A DNA stretch of 64,000 nt from Cellulosimicrobium cellulans (GTDB lineage: Bacteria > Actinomycetota > Actinomycetes > Actinomycetales > Cellulomonadaceae): NCBI RefSeq assembly GCF_024124905.1, contig NZ_JAMXST010000004.1:62001-126000 (forward strand), in the 5' to 3' direction. Positions 29,801-38,342 of this stretch are shown in pieces (position 1 is the first letter of the stretch; every line of letters starts with the position of its first letter). Made by a program: the position numbers and the translations under genes. The notes under the pieces were generated by a model. It made no database searches, was not told the DNA's origin, and worked only from the letters and a program-made list of their open reading frames with translations.

Positions 29801-30640
29801 GACGTGCGGCGCACCGTCCTCGACGCCGAGTACCTCGTGCTCGGCCTCGGCGACGTGTACCTCGGCGCCCCGCTCGCGGTGCCGGTCGACCCCCGGCACC
29901 GCCTGCTCACGACCAAGTACACCCCCGCTCGCACGTGGACCCCGTCCGACGCCGTCGGGCTCGGGGGCGCGTTCCTGTGCGTGTACGGCATGGCGAGTCC
30001 CGGGGGCTACCAGCTCGTCGGCCGGACGATCCCCGTCTGGTCGGCGCACGCCCAGCGGCCGCCGTTCCGCCCGGGCGTCCCGTGGCTCTTCCGGTACTTC
30101 GACCGGATCGTGTGGGAGCCGGTCGACCCGGACGAGCTCGCCGAACGACGCGCGGCGGCCCGCGCGGGGGTCCTCGAGGTCCCGGTGGAGGACGGGGTCT
30201 TCTCCGGTCGCGAGCACGCCGCGCTCCTCGCCCGGGAGGCGGACGACATCGCGGCGGTCGTGGCGGCGCGGCGCGCTGCGTTCGGGCGCGAGGCCGCAGC
30301 CTGGGCCGAGGCGGGGGAGCTCGTCGGATCGGCCGCCCGCGCGATCGCGCGCGGCGGACGCGCGTCCGCCGGCGCGCGCGACGCCGCTGGTGCCTCCGCC
30401 GACCTCGACGACCCGTCGCGCACCGTCCTGCGCGCGCCGCTGGGCGGGGTGGTGTGGCGCGTGGAGACGCCGCCGGGGCGACGCGTCCACGAGGGCACGC
30501 CCGTGGTCGTGCTCGAGGCGATGAAGCTCGAGCTGCCCGTGCTCTCCCCGTCCGACGGCCACGTCCTCGACGTCGTGGTGCGCCCCGGCGACCACGTGCG
30601 CGCCGGCGACCCTCTCGCCGTCGTCGACCTCGACACCTGA
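26855..30640 (+). CDS. Urea carboxylase (biotin-dependent; BC-CT-BCCP in one chain)
   Basis: 1,261 residues. The order is biotin carboxylase (about 1-450: VANRGEIACRVLRSARG, HPGYGFRAED, VNPRIQVEHTVTEEVTG), a KipA-like CT subdomain (about 465-810: GVLTTVQDWPGRTGYWG and IPPSGPMDDLSFRAGNRALG), a KipI-like CT subdomain (about 840-1105), and a C-terminal biotinyl domain with EAMKLE (biotin on K1224). This architecture is urea carboxylase, which makes allophanate from urea, bicarbonate and ATP. Some close homologues act on guanidine instead, and the sequence alone does not decide. Allophanate hydrolase is absent here. GGGGAGG precedes ATG 26855. Confidence 0.9.
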   Translation: MAATLLVANRGEIACRVLRSARGLGLRTVAVHSDADRGARHVRLADQAVRIGPAPVAESYDDGRRLLDAALAAGADLLHPGYGFRAEDADFAAAVEAAGVAFAGPTPEQLRVLGDKARARVLAQECGLRVLPGSPVLGGLEDALGWAQEIGFPLVLKDAGGGGGTGVHVSRDAEGLAAAWRRESSRPGSSGRLFVERHVDRARHLEVQLFGDGAGRVVSLGDRDCSLQRRHQKVVEVAPAPGLDPGVRRALHDGARRLAARVGLRSAATLEALLDVGSGEVTFLEVNPRIQVEHTVTEEVTGVDLMGWMLRLALGDTTVLDDVPPSGPAVRGAAAQARVYAEDVRHGRPVAGTLARLDLPAGRAATDDGGTTADRRPAVRVETGASVGDELGPHADPLVAKVVVRAVSHEAAVAGLRDALGDVRVDGVPTNVSLLRAALADPAVVAGTATTATLATVRDPAPWIDVLDPGVLTTVQDWPGRTGYWGVGIPPSGPMDDLSFRAGNRALGNPEGAAGLECTLAGPTLRFSHEATVCVTGAPAPVTVDGARVRQWEPVVVPASGVLAVGAPHGVGLRTYVLVRGGLDVPAYLGSAATFVLGAVGGQAGRALGAGDVLTPADGAALARHTGPAAGRHAGATGALPAATGGRRPGTTHGPGPVPTGDRPRMGHSWELAVTTGPQSAALTAAALGRLRTSWWRVLPHADRTGVRLAGPPLTWVRPDGGDAGLHPSTVLDNPYSVGALNISGDTPILLGPDGPSLGGFVCALTVVAGSRWKLGQMRPGDVVRFVTVHDDGADRLRRDDAARAAARVPTDVRAVRGRDADAFRGDDVPAAPDPAPRVGGRPAVRYLRGADDAVLVEYDGGAGLDLHDRLRVHALAQGLEAAAPRGLLDVTPGVRTLHVHVDPDTLPVPTLVGLLRELEQGLPRSDAIEVPSRVLRLPLSWEDPAIRDAVERYAAGVRSDAPWLPSNVDFVRRANGLATVDDVRRTVLDAEYLVLGLGDVYLGAPLAVPVDPRHRLLTTKYTPARTWTPSDAVGLGGAFLCVYGMASPGGYQLVGRTIPVWSAHAQRPPFRPGVPWLFRYFDRIVWEPVDPDELAERRAAARAGVLEVPVEDGVFSGREHAALLAREADDIAAVVAARRAAFGREAAAWAEAGELVGSAARAIARGGRASAGARDAAGASADLDDPSRTVLRAPLGGVVWRVETPPGRRVHEGTPVVVLEAMKLELPVLSPSDGHVLDVVVRPGDHVRAGDPLAVVDLDT

Positions 30641-30662
30641 CACGCCGCCGACGCTCCGGCGC

Positions 30663-30956
30663 CTAACGCGTCGTGAAGAGCCGCGCGGCCTGCGACTCGG
30701 CGTCCGCGTACGTCTGGGCGGCCGCGCCGAGCGCCGCCGTGATGTCGTCGAGCGCGAGCTCGACCTGGTTCTGCGTGGTCTGCCACTGCGTCATCACGCC
30801 CGTGAACGACGTCGCCGCCCCGCCGCGCCACGACGCCTGCAGGTCGGTGAGGTGGCGCATCATGGCGCCGACCTCGGCCCGGATCGCGGTCACCGACCCG
30901 TTCACCGCCGCGCTCGCCTGGGCCACCCGTGCGCTGTCGACCTCGTACCGGCTCAT
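30663..30956 (-). CDS. WXG100-family protein (ESAT-6-like)
   Basis: 97 residues, all helical, with the central SWRGGAATSF turn carrying the W-x-G motif and flanking amphipathic helices. WXG100 proteins are substrates of type VII (ESX) secretion and act as dimers. No EccC, EccD or partner WXG gene is nearby, so this is an orphan. GGAG lies 6 bases before ATG 30956. It converges on the urea carboxylase with a 22-bp gap. Confidence 0.92.
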   Translation of the reverse strand: MSRYEVDSARVAQASAAVNGSVTAIRAEVGAMMRHLTDLQASWRGGAATSFTGVMTQWQTTQNQVELALDDITAALGAAAQTYADAESQAARLFTTR

Positions 30957-31079
30957 GTCGTCTCCGTCGTCTCGTCGGCCCGCGGACCGTCCTGTGCCCG
31001 ACACGCGCCGGGCGACGACGACGCTAACCAGGAGACGCCGGGCGCTGCGGGCAGCGACGGCGTCCCTGTGGACGACGGG

Positions 31080-31811
31080 TCAGGAGGCGGGGCCTGTGGA
31101 CGGCGTCGACGCCTCTGCCAGCTTGCGCTGCTCCTTGCGCAGCCGCTGCAGCTCCGCGTCGAGGTTCTGCCGCGCGGGCTCCTCCCACGCCGCGCCGAGC
31201 GGGCTCGAGAAGAGCGAGCGGCGGTCGAGCAGCTTCGTGAGGATCGCGATCCGGGCCCGCACGTAGTCGGGCTTCGGGATGTGCGCGTACTCGTCGCGCA
31301 CGTCCTTGAGGTACTCCTTGTAGCGCTGCGGCTCGGCGGCGAGCATCGCGAGGTCGGCGTCGCACAGCACCGCGCAGTCGAAGTCCGACGCGTCCGGCGC
31401 GTGCCGCACGAGGGCGTTCACGAGGTACGCGACGCGGCGGACCGCCGGCTCGGGGACCCCCAGGCTCGTGAGCTCGGCGGTCGCGAGCATGGCGCTCGCG
31501 GACTCGTCCTCGCCGCCCTTGTTCGCGTACGTCGCACGGCCCTTCGCGTCGAAGATCGCGCCGTGGTACCAGGCGGCGAGCCGCACCAGGTCGGGGTCGT
31601 GAGTCTCCTCGGAGAGCTCGTCGACCCGGCCGAGCACGTCGGCGAGGTGCCGCAGGTTGTGGAAGTGGCGGTCCGGCTGGTCCCAGCGGTCGAGCAGCCC
31701 CTGCCCGACGGCGCGGACCTCGTCGTCCGGGGCGGTCGCCCCGGCGCCGCGGGCGCTGCGGACGAACGAGGAGAGGAACCACTGCGGTGCGTCGGCGCTG
31801 TAGACGCCCAT
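31080..31811 (-). CDS. HD-domain protein, predicted metal-dependent phosphohydrolase
   Basis: 243 residues. HFHNLRHLADVLGRVDEL gives the first His of an HD-type domain; AAWYHGAIFDAKG supplies the H-D-like pair, and CAVLCDADLAML a later Asp. This pattern matches a family of uncharacterised HD hydrolases that open with the NLxH motif. The C-terminal ~60 residues are a charged, probably coiled-coil tail (LDAELQRLRKEQRKLAEAS). Substrate unknown; nucleotides are plausible for HD enzymes. Confidence 0.82.
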   Translation of the reverse strand: MGVYSADAPQWFLSSFVRSARGAGATAPDDEVRAVGQGLLDRWDQPDRHFHNLRHLADVLGRVDELSEETHDPDLVRLAAWYHGAIFDAKGRATYANKGGEDESASAMLATAELTSLGVPEPAVRRVAYLVNALVRHAPDASDFDCAVLCDADLAMLAAEPQRYKEYLKDVRDEYAHIPKPDYVRARIAILTKLLDRRSLFSSPLGAAWEEPARQNLDAELQRLRKEQRKLAEASTPSTGPAS

Positions 31812-31874
31812 GAACTTTCGCCTTCTTCGACGGACACTTCGACGGACACGAGGAGATGACGGAGGTCGTCGTCA

Positions 31875-31890
31875 CCAGGTGGGCACCTGG
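31875..31890. promoter_or_regulatory. Palindrome upstream of the HD-domain gene
   Basis: CCAGGTG-GG-CACCTGG, a perfect 7-2-7 inverted repeat 64 bases before the HD gene start. A 12-base direct repeat TTCGACGGACAC (about 31826-31848) lies between. It may be an operator or a small hairpin. Nothing else is seen in the 247-bp gap to 32058. Confidence 0.4.
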
Positions 31891-32058
31891 CGCGGAGGCC
31901 CCCGCGTCGCCGCGCGGCCTCACGACCAGCCTAGGTCTCGCGGGACGACCCGCCATCGTAGCCGCACTCGGCGCCGGCTCGGGACCGCGGCGAGGACCTC
32001 CGCGCGTCACGTCGTGCGGACCGGGGCAGACCCGCAGGTGGGACGGGGTGCGCGTCCG

Positions 32059-33753
32059 TCAGGAGGCGAGCGGGAGGTCCACGCGGACGGTGAGGCCGCC
32101 GCCCGTCGTCTCACGCACCGACACCCGCCCCCGGTGCGCGCCCACGATCGCGGCGACGATGGCCAGGCCCAGGCCCGAGCCGCCCGAGGCGCGGTTGCGC
32201 GAGGAGTCCGCGCGGTAGAACCGCTCGAACACCCGGCCGCGCTGCTCGTCGGGGACGCCCGGGCCGTGGTCGCGCACCTCGAGCACGGCGACCGTGTCGC
32301 GGGCGCCGTCCGGCACGTCGTCGGGGGGCGTCGCGGGGCGGACGGTGCCCAGCGCGATCTCGACCGGCGTCCCCGCGGGCGTGTGGCGCGCGACGTTCCC
32401 GACGAGGTTCGCGAGCACCTGGCGCAGGCGGTCCTCGTCGCCGACCACGCGCAGCGCGTCCGGAGCCTGCGCCCCGGCCGACAGGCCGACCAGGCGGACG
32501 TCCCGGGTCGGGTCGAGCGCGTGCAGGTCCTGCGCGGAGTCGCGTGCGAGCGACACGAGGTCCACGGGCTCGTGCCGCAGCGGTCGACCCTCGTCGAGCC
32601 GCGCGAGCGCGAGCAGGTCGTTGACGAGCGTGCCCATGCGGGTCGCCGAGTCCTCGATGCGCCCCATCGTGTCGTCGACCTTGTCGGGCGTGTCGAGCGC
32701 CCCCATCCGGTACAGCTCGCCGTAGCCGCGGATCGTCGCGAGCGGCGTGCGCAGCTCGTGGCTCGCGTCGGACACGAACCGCCGCATCCGCTCCTCGGAC
32801 GCCTCCTGGACCGCGAACGCCTCCTCGATCTGCGAGAGCATCGCGTTGAGCGACGCGGCCAGCGAGCCCACCTCGGTCGTCGGCGGGGCGGGGCGCACGC
32901 GCCGCGACAGGTCGCCCGCCGCGATGTCCGCCGCCGTCTCCTCGATCTCGCGCAGCGGGCGCAGCGAGCGGTGCACCGCCAGGAAGGCGATCGCGCCGCC
33001 GACGAGCGCGATGCCCAGGGCGGACAGGGCGAGCGTGCGCCCCAGGATCTTCACCGTCTCGTGGATGCCTGTCAGCGGCAGCGCCACGAACGCGCTCTCC
33101 ACCGCGCCGTCCTCGGTAGGCCGTGTGAGGGCGATGACCCGCCACTGCGTCGGCTGGACGGCCACCCCGAGAGTCGAGGTGGTGGCATCCACGGTGAACG
33201 GTTCGCCGTCGAGGGCTCGCAGCTCCGGTTCCGACAGCGCGGGAATGTCGGGGACCCCGTACCGGAGCAGGGTGACGTCGGTCTTGCGCTCGACCTCGGA
33301 GCCGTCCGCGAACCGATACAGCACGTAGTAGTCGGAGGGCATGGTCGAGGCTGTCCCGGGCAGGCTCTGGAACGGCTCGTTCGCGAGGTCCTGCGCCGTC
33401 CGGTTGAGCTGGTCGTCGACCTGCTCGACCAGATAGCTCGACACGACCGTCGTCGTCACCACCGACGCCAGCCCGAGCCCGGCGGCGAGCAGGAGCACCG
33501 TGATCGCGACGAGCCGGGCGCGCAGCGGCACCCGCGCGAACCAGCCCCACCCCTCGGTGGGGACGGGTCGGCCGAAGGGGCGCTCCGCCGTCGGGCCGCC
33601 GTCGCCCGGCGAGGAGGGAGCCTCCGCCTCGGAGGTGTCGCCCGTGCCCGACGGCGCGGGGCCGGCTGGGGTCGTGCGCGACCCGGGGGGCGGGGGAGGG
33701 GGCGGTGGGACCGGTCGGGACCCCGTCGTCGTGCGGTCGGGGCCGGACGTCAT
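32059..33753 (-). CDS. Sensor histidine kinase (HAMP, HisKA, HATPase)
   Basis: 564 residues. A Pro/Gly-rich cytoplasmic N-terminus (about 1-70) precedes transmembrane helix 1 (about 77-103), an extracytoplasmic sensor region (about 105-235) and helix 2 (about 237-258), then HAMP. The phosphoacceptor H-box is SHELRTPLATIRGYGELY (His near 332). Downstream are the N-box NLVGNVARHTPAGTPV, G1 DHGPGVPDE and G2 GGSGLGLAIV. Its ATG overlaps the regulator stop (ATGA), so the two are one cotranscribed two-component system. The stimulus is unknown. Confidence 0.95.
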   Translation of the reverse strand: MTSGPDRTTTGSRPVPPPPPPPPGSRTTPAGPAPSGTGDTSEAEAPSSPGDGGPTAERPFGRPVPTEGWGWFARVPLRARLVAITVLLLAAGLGLASVVTTTVVSSYLVEQVDDQLNRTAQDLANEPFQSLPGTASTMPSDYYVLYRFADGSEVERKTDVTLLRYGVPDIPALSEPELRALDGEPFTVDATTSTLGVAVQPTQWRVIALTRPTEDGAVESAFVALPLTGIHETVKILGRTLALSALGIALVGGAIAFLAVHRSLRPLREIEETAADIAAGDLSRRVRPAPPTTEVGSLAASLNAMLSQIEEAFAVQEASEERMRRFVSDASHELRTPLATIRGYGELYRMGALDTPDKVDDTMGRIEDSATRMGTLVNDLLALARLDEGRPLRHEPVDLVSLARDSAQDLHALDPTRDVRLVGLSAGAQAPDALRVVGDEDRLRQVLANLVGNVARHTPAGTPVEIALGTVRPATPPDDVPDGARDTVAVLEVRDHGPGVPDEQRGRVFERFYRADSSRNRASGGSGLGLAIVAAIVGAHRGRVSVRETTGGGLTVRVDLPLAS

Positions 33754-34487
33754 GAGGTCGTCGGCGGCTGGCGCAGCAGGTAGCCCACGCCGCGCTTGGT
33801 GTGGATGAGCGGCGGGAGGGCGACGGGCTCGCCGTCCGGACCGGGGACGGTGAGGTTGTCGATCTTGCGGCGCAGGTACGAGATGTACGACTCGACGATG
33901 TTCGCGTCGCCGCCCCAGTCGTACTGCCACACGTGGTCGAGGATCTGCGCCTTCGAGAGCACGCGGCCCGCGTTGAGCATGAGGTAGCGCAGGAGCTTGA
34001 ACTCCGTGGGGGACAGGTCGACGTCGATGCCCGCGCGGCGGACCTCGTGCGAGTCCTCGTCCATCTCCAGGTCGGCGAACCGCAGCACCGCGTCCTCGAC
34101 GGGCTCGGCGTGCGTGCGGCGCAGCACCGCGCGGATGCGCGCCACGACCTCCTCCAGGCTGAAGGGCTTCGTCACGTAGTCGTCGCCGCCGACGGTGAGG
34201 CCGGTGATCTTGTCCCGCGTGTCGTCCTTCGCGGTGAGGAAGACGACGGGTGTGTGCTGCCCCTTCTCGCGCAGGCGCCGCGTGACGGTGAACCCGTCCA
34301 TGTCCGGGAGCATGACGTCGAGCACGACGAGGTCGGGGTCGACGTCGCGCACGAGCCGCAGGGCGCTCTGCCCGTCCGCGGCGGCGTGCACCTCGAACCC
34401 GGCGAAGCGCAGGGACGTGGCCAGCAGCTCGCGGATGTTCGGCTCGTCGTCGACGACGACGAGGCGTGCCTCAGGCGTGGTGCTCAT
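33750..34487 (-). CDS. Response regulator, OmpR/PhoB family
   Basis: 245 residues. The receiver domain has acidic pocket D13-D14, phosphoacceptor D57 (VVLDVMLPDMDG), the LTAKDD threonine and the VTKPF lysine. The C-terminal winged helix has LSPTEFKLLRYLMLNAGRVLSK and ESYISYLRRKID, as in TrcR/MprA-like actinobacterial regulators. It controls transcription on signal from the adjacent kinase. GGACA lies just upstream of ATG 34487. Target genes are not evident; it is divergent from the winged-helix gene. Confidence 0.96.
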   Translation of the reverse strand: MSTTPEARLVVVDDEPNIRELLATSLRFAGFEVHAAADGQSALRLVRDVDPDLVVLDVMLPDMDGFTVTRRLREKGQHTPVVFLTAKDDTRDKITGLTVGGDDYVTKPFSLEEVVARIRAVLRRTHAEPVEDAVLRFADLEMDEDSHEVRRAGIDVDLSPTEFKLLRYLMLNAGRVLSKAQILDHVWQYDWGGDANIVESYISYLRRKIDNLTVPGPDGEPVALPPLIHTKRGVGYLLRQPPTTS

Positions 34488-34604
34488 GTCCTCCAGTGTC
34501 CTCCCGCGGTCTGGGAGTCGCCTGGGAAAGGGCTCCACCCGTGGTGGGTTCCGGAGACGCCGTCCGCGCGGTGCGCGTGGGCGGCGTCGGGCAGGATGGC
34601 GGAC

Positions 34605-35852
34605 GTGCGGATCACGGTGGACCAGAGGCGGCGGCGACTCGTCGCGCAACAGCTCGCGCTCGCGGCGGACCTGCCCGGACGGCCGGCGGCCCGCACCCCC
34701 GAGGACGTCGTCGACCGGCTGCTCGCCCTGCACGCCACCGACGCCCCGAGCGTGTACCTCTCCGTCCTCGCGCGCGTCCCCGGCCTCGTGCTCGACGACG
34801 TCCGCGACGCCGTGTTCCGACGGCGCACCCTGGTCAAGGTGCTCGCCATGCGGCGCACGATGTTCGTCGTGCGGCGCGAGACGGTGCCCGTCGTGCACGC
34901 GGCCGCGGCGCTCGCGGTGGCCCGCCGGCTGCGCGCCCACCTGCTCAAGCAGCTCGCGACGCTGCCCACGGACCCGCCCGTCGACGACGCGGCGACCTTC
35001 CTCGCCGCCGTCGAGGCCCAGGTGCACGGCGCGCTCGCGGAGCACGGTCCGATGGACGGTGCGAGCCTGTCGAAGGCCGCGCCGCTCCTGCGCACCGCGT
35101 TCCTGCCCACCACCGCCAAGACCTGGGACGTGCGCCGCACCATGACGTCCCCGCTCACGGCGCTGCTCTCGGCCGAGGGCGCGGTCGTGCGGGGCGAGCC
35201 GCGCGGGTCGTGGTCGTCCAACCGGCACGTCTGGTCGCCGGTCGAGGACTGGTTCCCGGGCGGCATCCCCGCGATGGACGAGGCGGTCGCGCGCACGGCG
35301 CTGGCCCGGTCCTGGCTCGAGGTGTTCGGCCCCGCGACGGTCAAGGACCTGTCATGGTGGACCGGCTGGAACCTGCGGGACACGCGCGCCGCGCTCGCGG
35401 GGCTCGACGTCGTCGCCGTCGAGGTCGAGACGGGCACGCCCGACGACCCGGCCCCGCAGGCCGGCGTGATGCTGCGCGGGACCGACCTGCCCGGCCCCGA
35501 GGAGGCCCCGCTGGAGGGGAGCGTCGCGCTCCTGCCCGCCCTCGACCCGACGACGATGGGCTGGGCCGCGCGCGACTGGTACCTCGGCCCGCACAAGGCC
35601 GCGGTCTTCGACACCATCGGCAACGCCGGCGCGACGGTCTGGTGGGAGGGCCGGATCGTCGGGGCGTGGGTCGTGCGCCCCGGCGGGGAGCCCGCGTTCC
35701 GGCTGCTCGAGGACGTGGGGTCGGACGCCGAGCGCGCCGTCGCCGCGGAGGCCGAGCGCATCGCGGCGCTCCTCGGCGGCGACGGCGTGACGGCGTCGTT
35801 CCCGACGCCCCTGTACCGCGAGCTCAACGCCGGAGGCCACGGCATCCCGTGA
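34605..35852 (+). CDS. Winged-helix protein of the YcaQ/AlkZ (HTH_42) family
   Basis: About 415 residues. The family has three tandem winged helices and includes DNA glycosylases that release bulky or crosslinked bases. Visible here are ALHATDAPSVYLSVLAR, AMRRTMFVV, WWTGWNLRDTRAALAGL and LLPALDPTTMGW. I cannot confirm the catalytic QxQ/QxD motif, so glycosylase activity is uncertain. GTG 34605 lies 7 bases after CAGGAT (34592-34597); the in-frame ATG at 34596 overlaps that box. Divergent from the response regulator. Confidence 0.8.
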   Translation: MRITVDQRRRRLVAQQLALAADLPGRPAARTPEDVVDRLLALHATDAPSVYLSVLARVPGLVLDDVRDAVFRRRTLVKVLAMRRTMFVVRRETVPVVHAAAALAVARRLRAHLLKQLATLPTDPPVDDAATFLAAVEAQVHGALAEHGPMDGASLSKAAPLLRTAFLPTTAKTWDVRRTMTSPLTALLSAEGAVVRGEPRGSWSSNRHVWSPVEDWFPGGIPAMDEAVARTALARSWLEVFGPATVKDLSWWTGWNLRDTRAALAGLDVVAVEVETGTPDDPAPQAGVMLRGTDLPGPEEAPLEGSVALLPALDPTTMGWAARDWYLGPHKAAVFDTIGNAGATVWWEGRIVGAWVVRPGGEPAFRLLEDVGSDAERAVAAEAERIAALLGGDGVTASFPTPLYRELNAGGHGIP

Positions 35853-35902
35853 GTGCTGGGTGGTCGTCCCGGAAGCGCTGCGACGACGACTACCCGGCAC
35901 TC
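35851..35902. terminator. Bidirectional hairpin overlapping a stop codon
   Basis: GAGTGCTGGGTGGTCGTC (35851-35868) pairs with 35885-35902 over 18 bp, with two positions that become G-U pairs in RNA. It starts inside the TGA stop of the winged-helix gene and ends 10 bases before the stop of the convergent NYN gene. A hairpin with the same GAGTGCTGGG arm is at 42877-42931. Confidence 0.75.
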
Positions 35903-35912
35903 GACAGGGCGG

Positions 35913-36512
35913 TCAGAGGTAGCGCATCGGGTCGAACTCCTCGAGCGGGATGATGCGCACGCGCGGCAGGACGGTCGTGAACGCCCCCGCGTGGTCCTCG
36001 AGGTCGAACACCTGCAGCCCGCGCCCCGTGAGCTCGGTGAGCCGCACGTTGACGAACTCGCGGAAGGCGAGGACGCCCACGCGGCGGTCGGGGTCCTCGA
36101 GCAGCGTCTCGACCTGCGGCAGGAAGTCGCCGTCGTGGCTCGCGAGGAGCACGTCGCCCGGCTGGTCGACGATCGCGTCCAGCATGCGCTGGATACCGAT
36201 GTCCACGACCTTCTCGCTGCTCGACCCGGCGAGCGGGATCGGCCGGTAGCCCATCGCGAGCAGCGCCTGCACGAACGACATCGGCATCTGGCCCGACGAC
36301 GCGTTGAGGAAGAACAGCGGCGTGACGTCCTGGCCCCAGGCCTGACGGGCGAACTCCACGATGCGGTCCCACCGTGGCCGCTCCTCCGGCGCGGGCCGGT
36401 GCCCCAGGACGTTCATGCCGAGCGTCGCGTCGATGTTCTCGCCGTCGACGACGAGATAGGTGCGGCGCGGCGTCGTCAGCGTTCGGCCGTCGGGGGTCTG
36501 GAGGTCGGACAT
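35913..36512 (-). CDS. NYN/PIN-like domain protein (LabA/DUF88 type)
   Basis: 199 residues. A PIN-like nuclease fold with the acidic residues of TYLVVDGENIDATLG, DIGIQRMLDAI and LLASHDGDFLPQVETLL, the expected metal-binding set. Members are thought to process RNA; targets are unknown. ATG 36512 follows TAGGCT (minus strand, 36525-36520) by 7 bases, so it is probably leaderless; longer in-frame readings would include that promoter. Divergent from the glutamine amidotransferase. Confidence 0.88.
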   Translation of the reverse strand: MSDLQTPDGRTLTTPRRTYLVVDGENIDATLGMNVLGHRPAPEERPRWDRIVEFARQAWGQDVTPLFFLNASSGQMPMSFVQALLAMGYRPIPLAGSSSEKVVDIGIQRMLDAIVDQPGDVLLASHDGDFLPQVETLLEDPDRRVGVLAFREFVNVRLTELTGRGLQVFDLEDHAGAFTTVLPRVRIIPLEEFDPMRYL

Positions 36513-36604
36513 GCTGGTCAGCCTATCCGCGCGACGGTCGCCTGCCATGTCCACGACGTGGGTGTTTGCGTCGGGGTACCCCGGAGTGGGTACCGTCGGA
36601 CCTC

Positions 36605-37363
36605 GTGACCACGTACGACACCGACGCCACGGCCGCAACCGGAACCGTCCGGATCACGGTCGTCCAGAACTCCCCGGACGTCACGCTCGACGGCTTCGCC
36701 GAGCTGCTCGCCGCCGACCTGCGGGTCGTGCGCGCGGACGACGGCGACGCGATCCCGTCGGCGGACGAGGTCGGGGACGGCCTGGTCGTCCTCGGCGGGC
36801 ACATGTCCGCGCACGACGACGAGCGCGCCCCCTGGCTCCCCGCGCTGCGCGAGACCCTGCTCGCGGCCGCGACGACCGGCGTCCCGACGCTCGGCATCTG
36901 CCTCGGCGCCCAGCTCCTCGCCGTCGCCGGCGGCGGCCAGGTCCAGGTCGCCGCGCCCCCGGGGCGCGAGGCCGGCGCGACCCGCGTGTTCTGGCGGGCC
37001 GACGCCGAGGCCGACCCCGTGCTCTCCGCGCTCGCCGCGGGCGACGCACCGGTGCGGTACGTGACGAGCATGCACGCCGACGCGATCGTCGACCTCCCGC
37101 GCGGCGCCGTCTGGCTCGGGTCGTCCAACATGTACCCCTACCAGGCGTTCCGCCTCGGCTCCGCGCTCGGCGTGCAGTTCCACCCCGAGACGGCGCGCGC
37201 GGGCTTCGAGGCGTGGTGCGACGCGTACGACGACGTCGACACCGCCGCCGCACTGTCCGGGTTCGACGAGCACGCGCCGGAGATCCTCGACGGCGGCCGA
37301 CGCCTCGCCGAGGCCTTCGTCGCCGAGGTCCGCACGACCGTCGGACGGAGCGTCCCGGCCTGA
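36605..37363 (+). CDS. Class I glutamine amidotransferase domain protein
   Basis: 252 residues. A stand-alone GATase1 domain with nucleophile C99 (GICLGAQLLA) and the H193/E195 pair (FHPET), so the triad is complete. Related proteins move ammonia from glutamine or hydrolyse gamma-glutamyl compounds; the acceptor is not deducible. GTG 36605 lies 8 bases after TACCGT (36591-36596), again a leaderless layout. Neighbours give no pathway. Confidence 0.9.
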   Translation: MTTYDTDATAATGTVRITVVQNSPDVTLDGFAELLAADLRVVRADDGDAIPSADEVGDGLVVLGGHMSAHDDERAPWLPALRETLLAAATTGVPTLGICLGAQLLAVAGGGQVQVAAPPGREAGATRVFWRADAEADPVLSALAAGDAPVRYVTSMHADAIVDLPRGAVWLGSSNMYPYQAFRLGSALGVQFHPETARAGFEAWCDAYDDVDTAAALSGFDEHAPEILDGGRRLAEAFVAEVRTTVGRSVPA

Positions 37364-37440
37364 CCTCACGCCGCGGCCCTTCCGCGGGGGAGCGCGCGAC
37401 CTGGGTTTCTCCTTCGGCGGACCGGGGGGCTAGCGGGCCG

Positions 37441-38244
37441 TCACCAGTCGGAGGTCGGGGCGTCCTGGGTCGTGGTGCCGGACTCGATCGCGGGCGTGAC
37501 CTGGGTGGGCGACACCTGCGGCGCGGGTGACGACCCCTGCTTGAGCGCGGCGAGGCGGGCCTCGATCTCGACGGCCTCGCCGGACGTCTCGAGCTCGGCG
37601 AACTGGGAGTCGATGCTCGATGCCGCGACCTCGGCCTGGCCGATCGCCTGCGCCTCCTCGCGGCGGACGATCTCCTCGTAGCGCGAGATCTCGCTCGTGG
37701 GGTCCAGCACGTTGATCGAGCTGATGGCGCCCTGGACGGTCTGCTGGGCCTGCGCGCTCTTCTGGCGCGCGACGAGGGAGTCGCGCTTGGACTTCAGCTC
37801 GCCCAGCTTGTCCTTCATCATCGCGAGGCCGGACTTGAGCTTCTCGACGGACTCGCGCTGAGAGGCGATGAGCGGTTCGGCCTGGCGGACCTCGCCCTCG
37901 GCGGAGATCTGCTTGCCGAGCGCGATCTTGGCGAGGTTGTCGAACTTGTCGGCGTTGGCGGTGTCGCCCTGCTGCCGGTAGCGGTCGGCCTGCGCGGACG
38001 CGGCGGCGGCCTTCTGACCCCACTCCTGCACGGCGGCGACGTCCTCGTTGTAGTCCTGCTCGGCGAGGCGCAGGTTGCCGATGGTCTGCGCGACGGCCTG
38101 CTCGGCGTCGGCGATGTTGTTCGTGTAGTCGCGCACGAGCTGGTCCAGCATCTTCTGCGGGTCCTCCGCGTTGTCCAGGAGCGCGTTGATGTTCGCGCGG
38201 GCGAGCTGCGCGATCCGTCCGAAGATGCTCTGCTTCTCCGCCAT
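37441..38244 (-). CDS. PspA/IM30-family membrane-stress protein
   Basis: 267 residues of almost continuous coiled coil, starting MAEKQSIFGRIAQLARANINALLDNAEDP split by the conserved NINALL and DPQKMLDQLVRDY segments. PspA/Vipp1 proteins form rods or rings that protect the membrane. The ~35-residue C-terminal Pro/Thr/Gln tail is variable. AGAGAGGGA lies upstream of ATG 38244. It follows the TPM gene on the same strand with a 98-bp gap, a pairing common in actinobacteria. Confidence 0.94.
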   Translation of the reverse strand: MAEKQSIFGRIAQLARANINALLDNAEDPQKMLDQLVRDYTNNIADAEQAVAQTIGNLRLAEQDYNEDVAAVQEWGQKAAAASAQADRYRQQGDTANADKFDNLAKIALGKQISAEGEVRQAEPLIASQRESVEKLKSGLAMMKDKLGELKSKRDSLVARQKSAQAQQTVQGAISSINVLDPTSEISRYEEIVRREEAQAIGQAEVAASSIDSQFAELETSGEAVEIEARLAALKQGSSPAPQVSPTQVTPAIESGTTTQDAPTSDW

Positions 38245-38342
38245 GGTCGTCCCTCTCTGATGAGCCGTCTCGTGCTGGTCGGTGCTGTGTGCTGGTCCGT
38301 CTCGTCCGTGGTCCGGTCTGGTCCGGGGGGCTCGCAGTCTGG

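Noticed and set aside
25043-30643. An 1,866-codon open frame on the minus strand, opposite the urea carboxylase
   Set aside because: It is an antisense shadow caused by high third-position GC. Its composition is Arg/Ala/Pro/Gly with no domain, while the plus-strand gene has full motifs.
30663-30956. Part of an ESX secretion locus
   Set aside because: Only one WXG100 gene is present; no EccB/C/D/E, mycosin or second WXG gene lies within the window.
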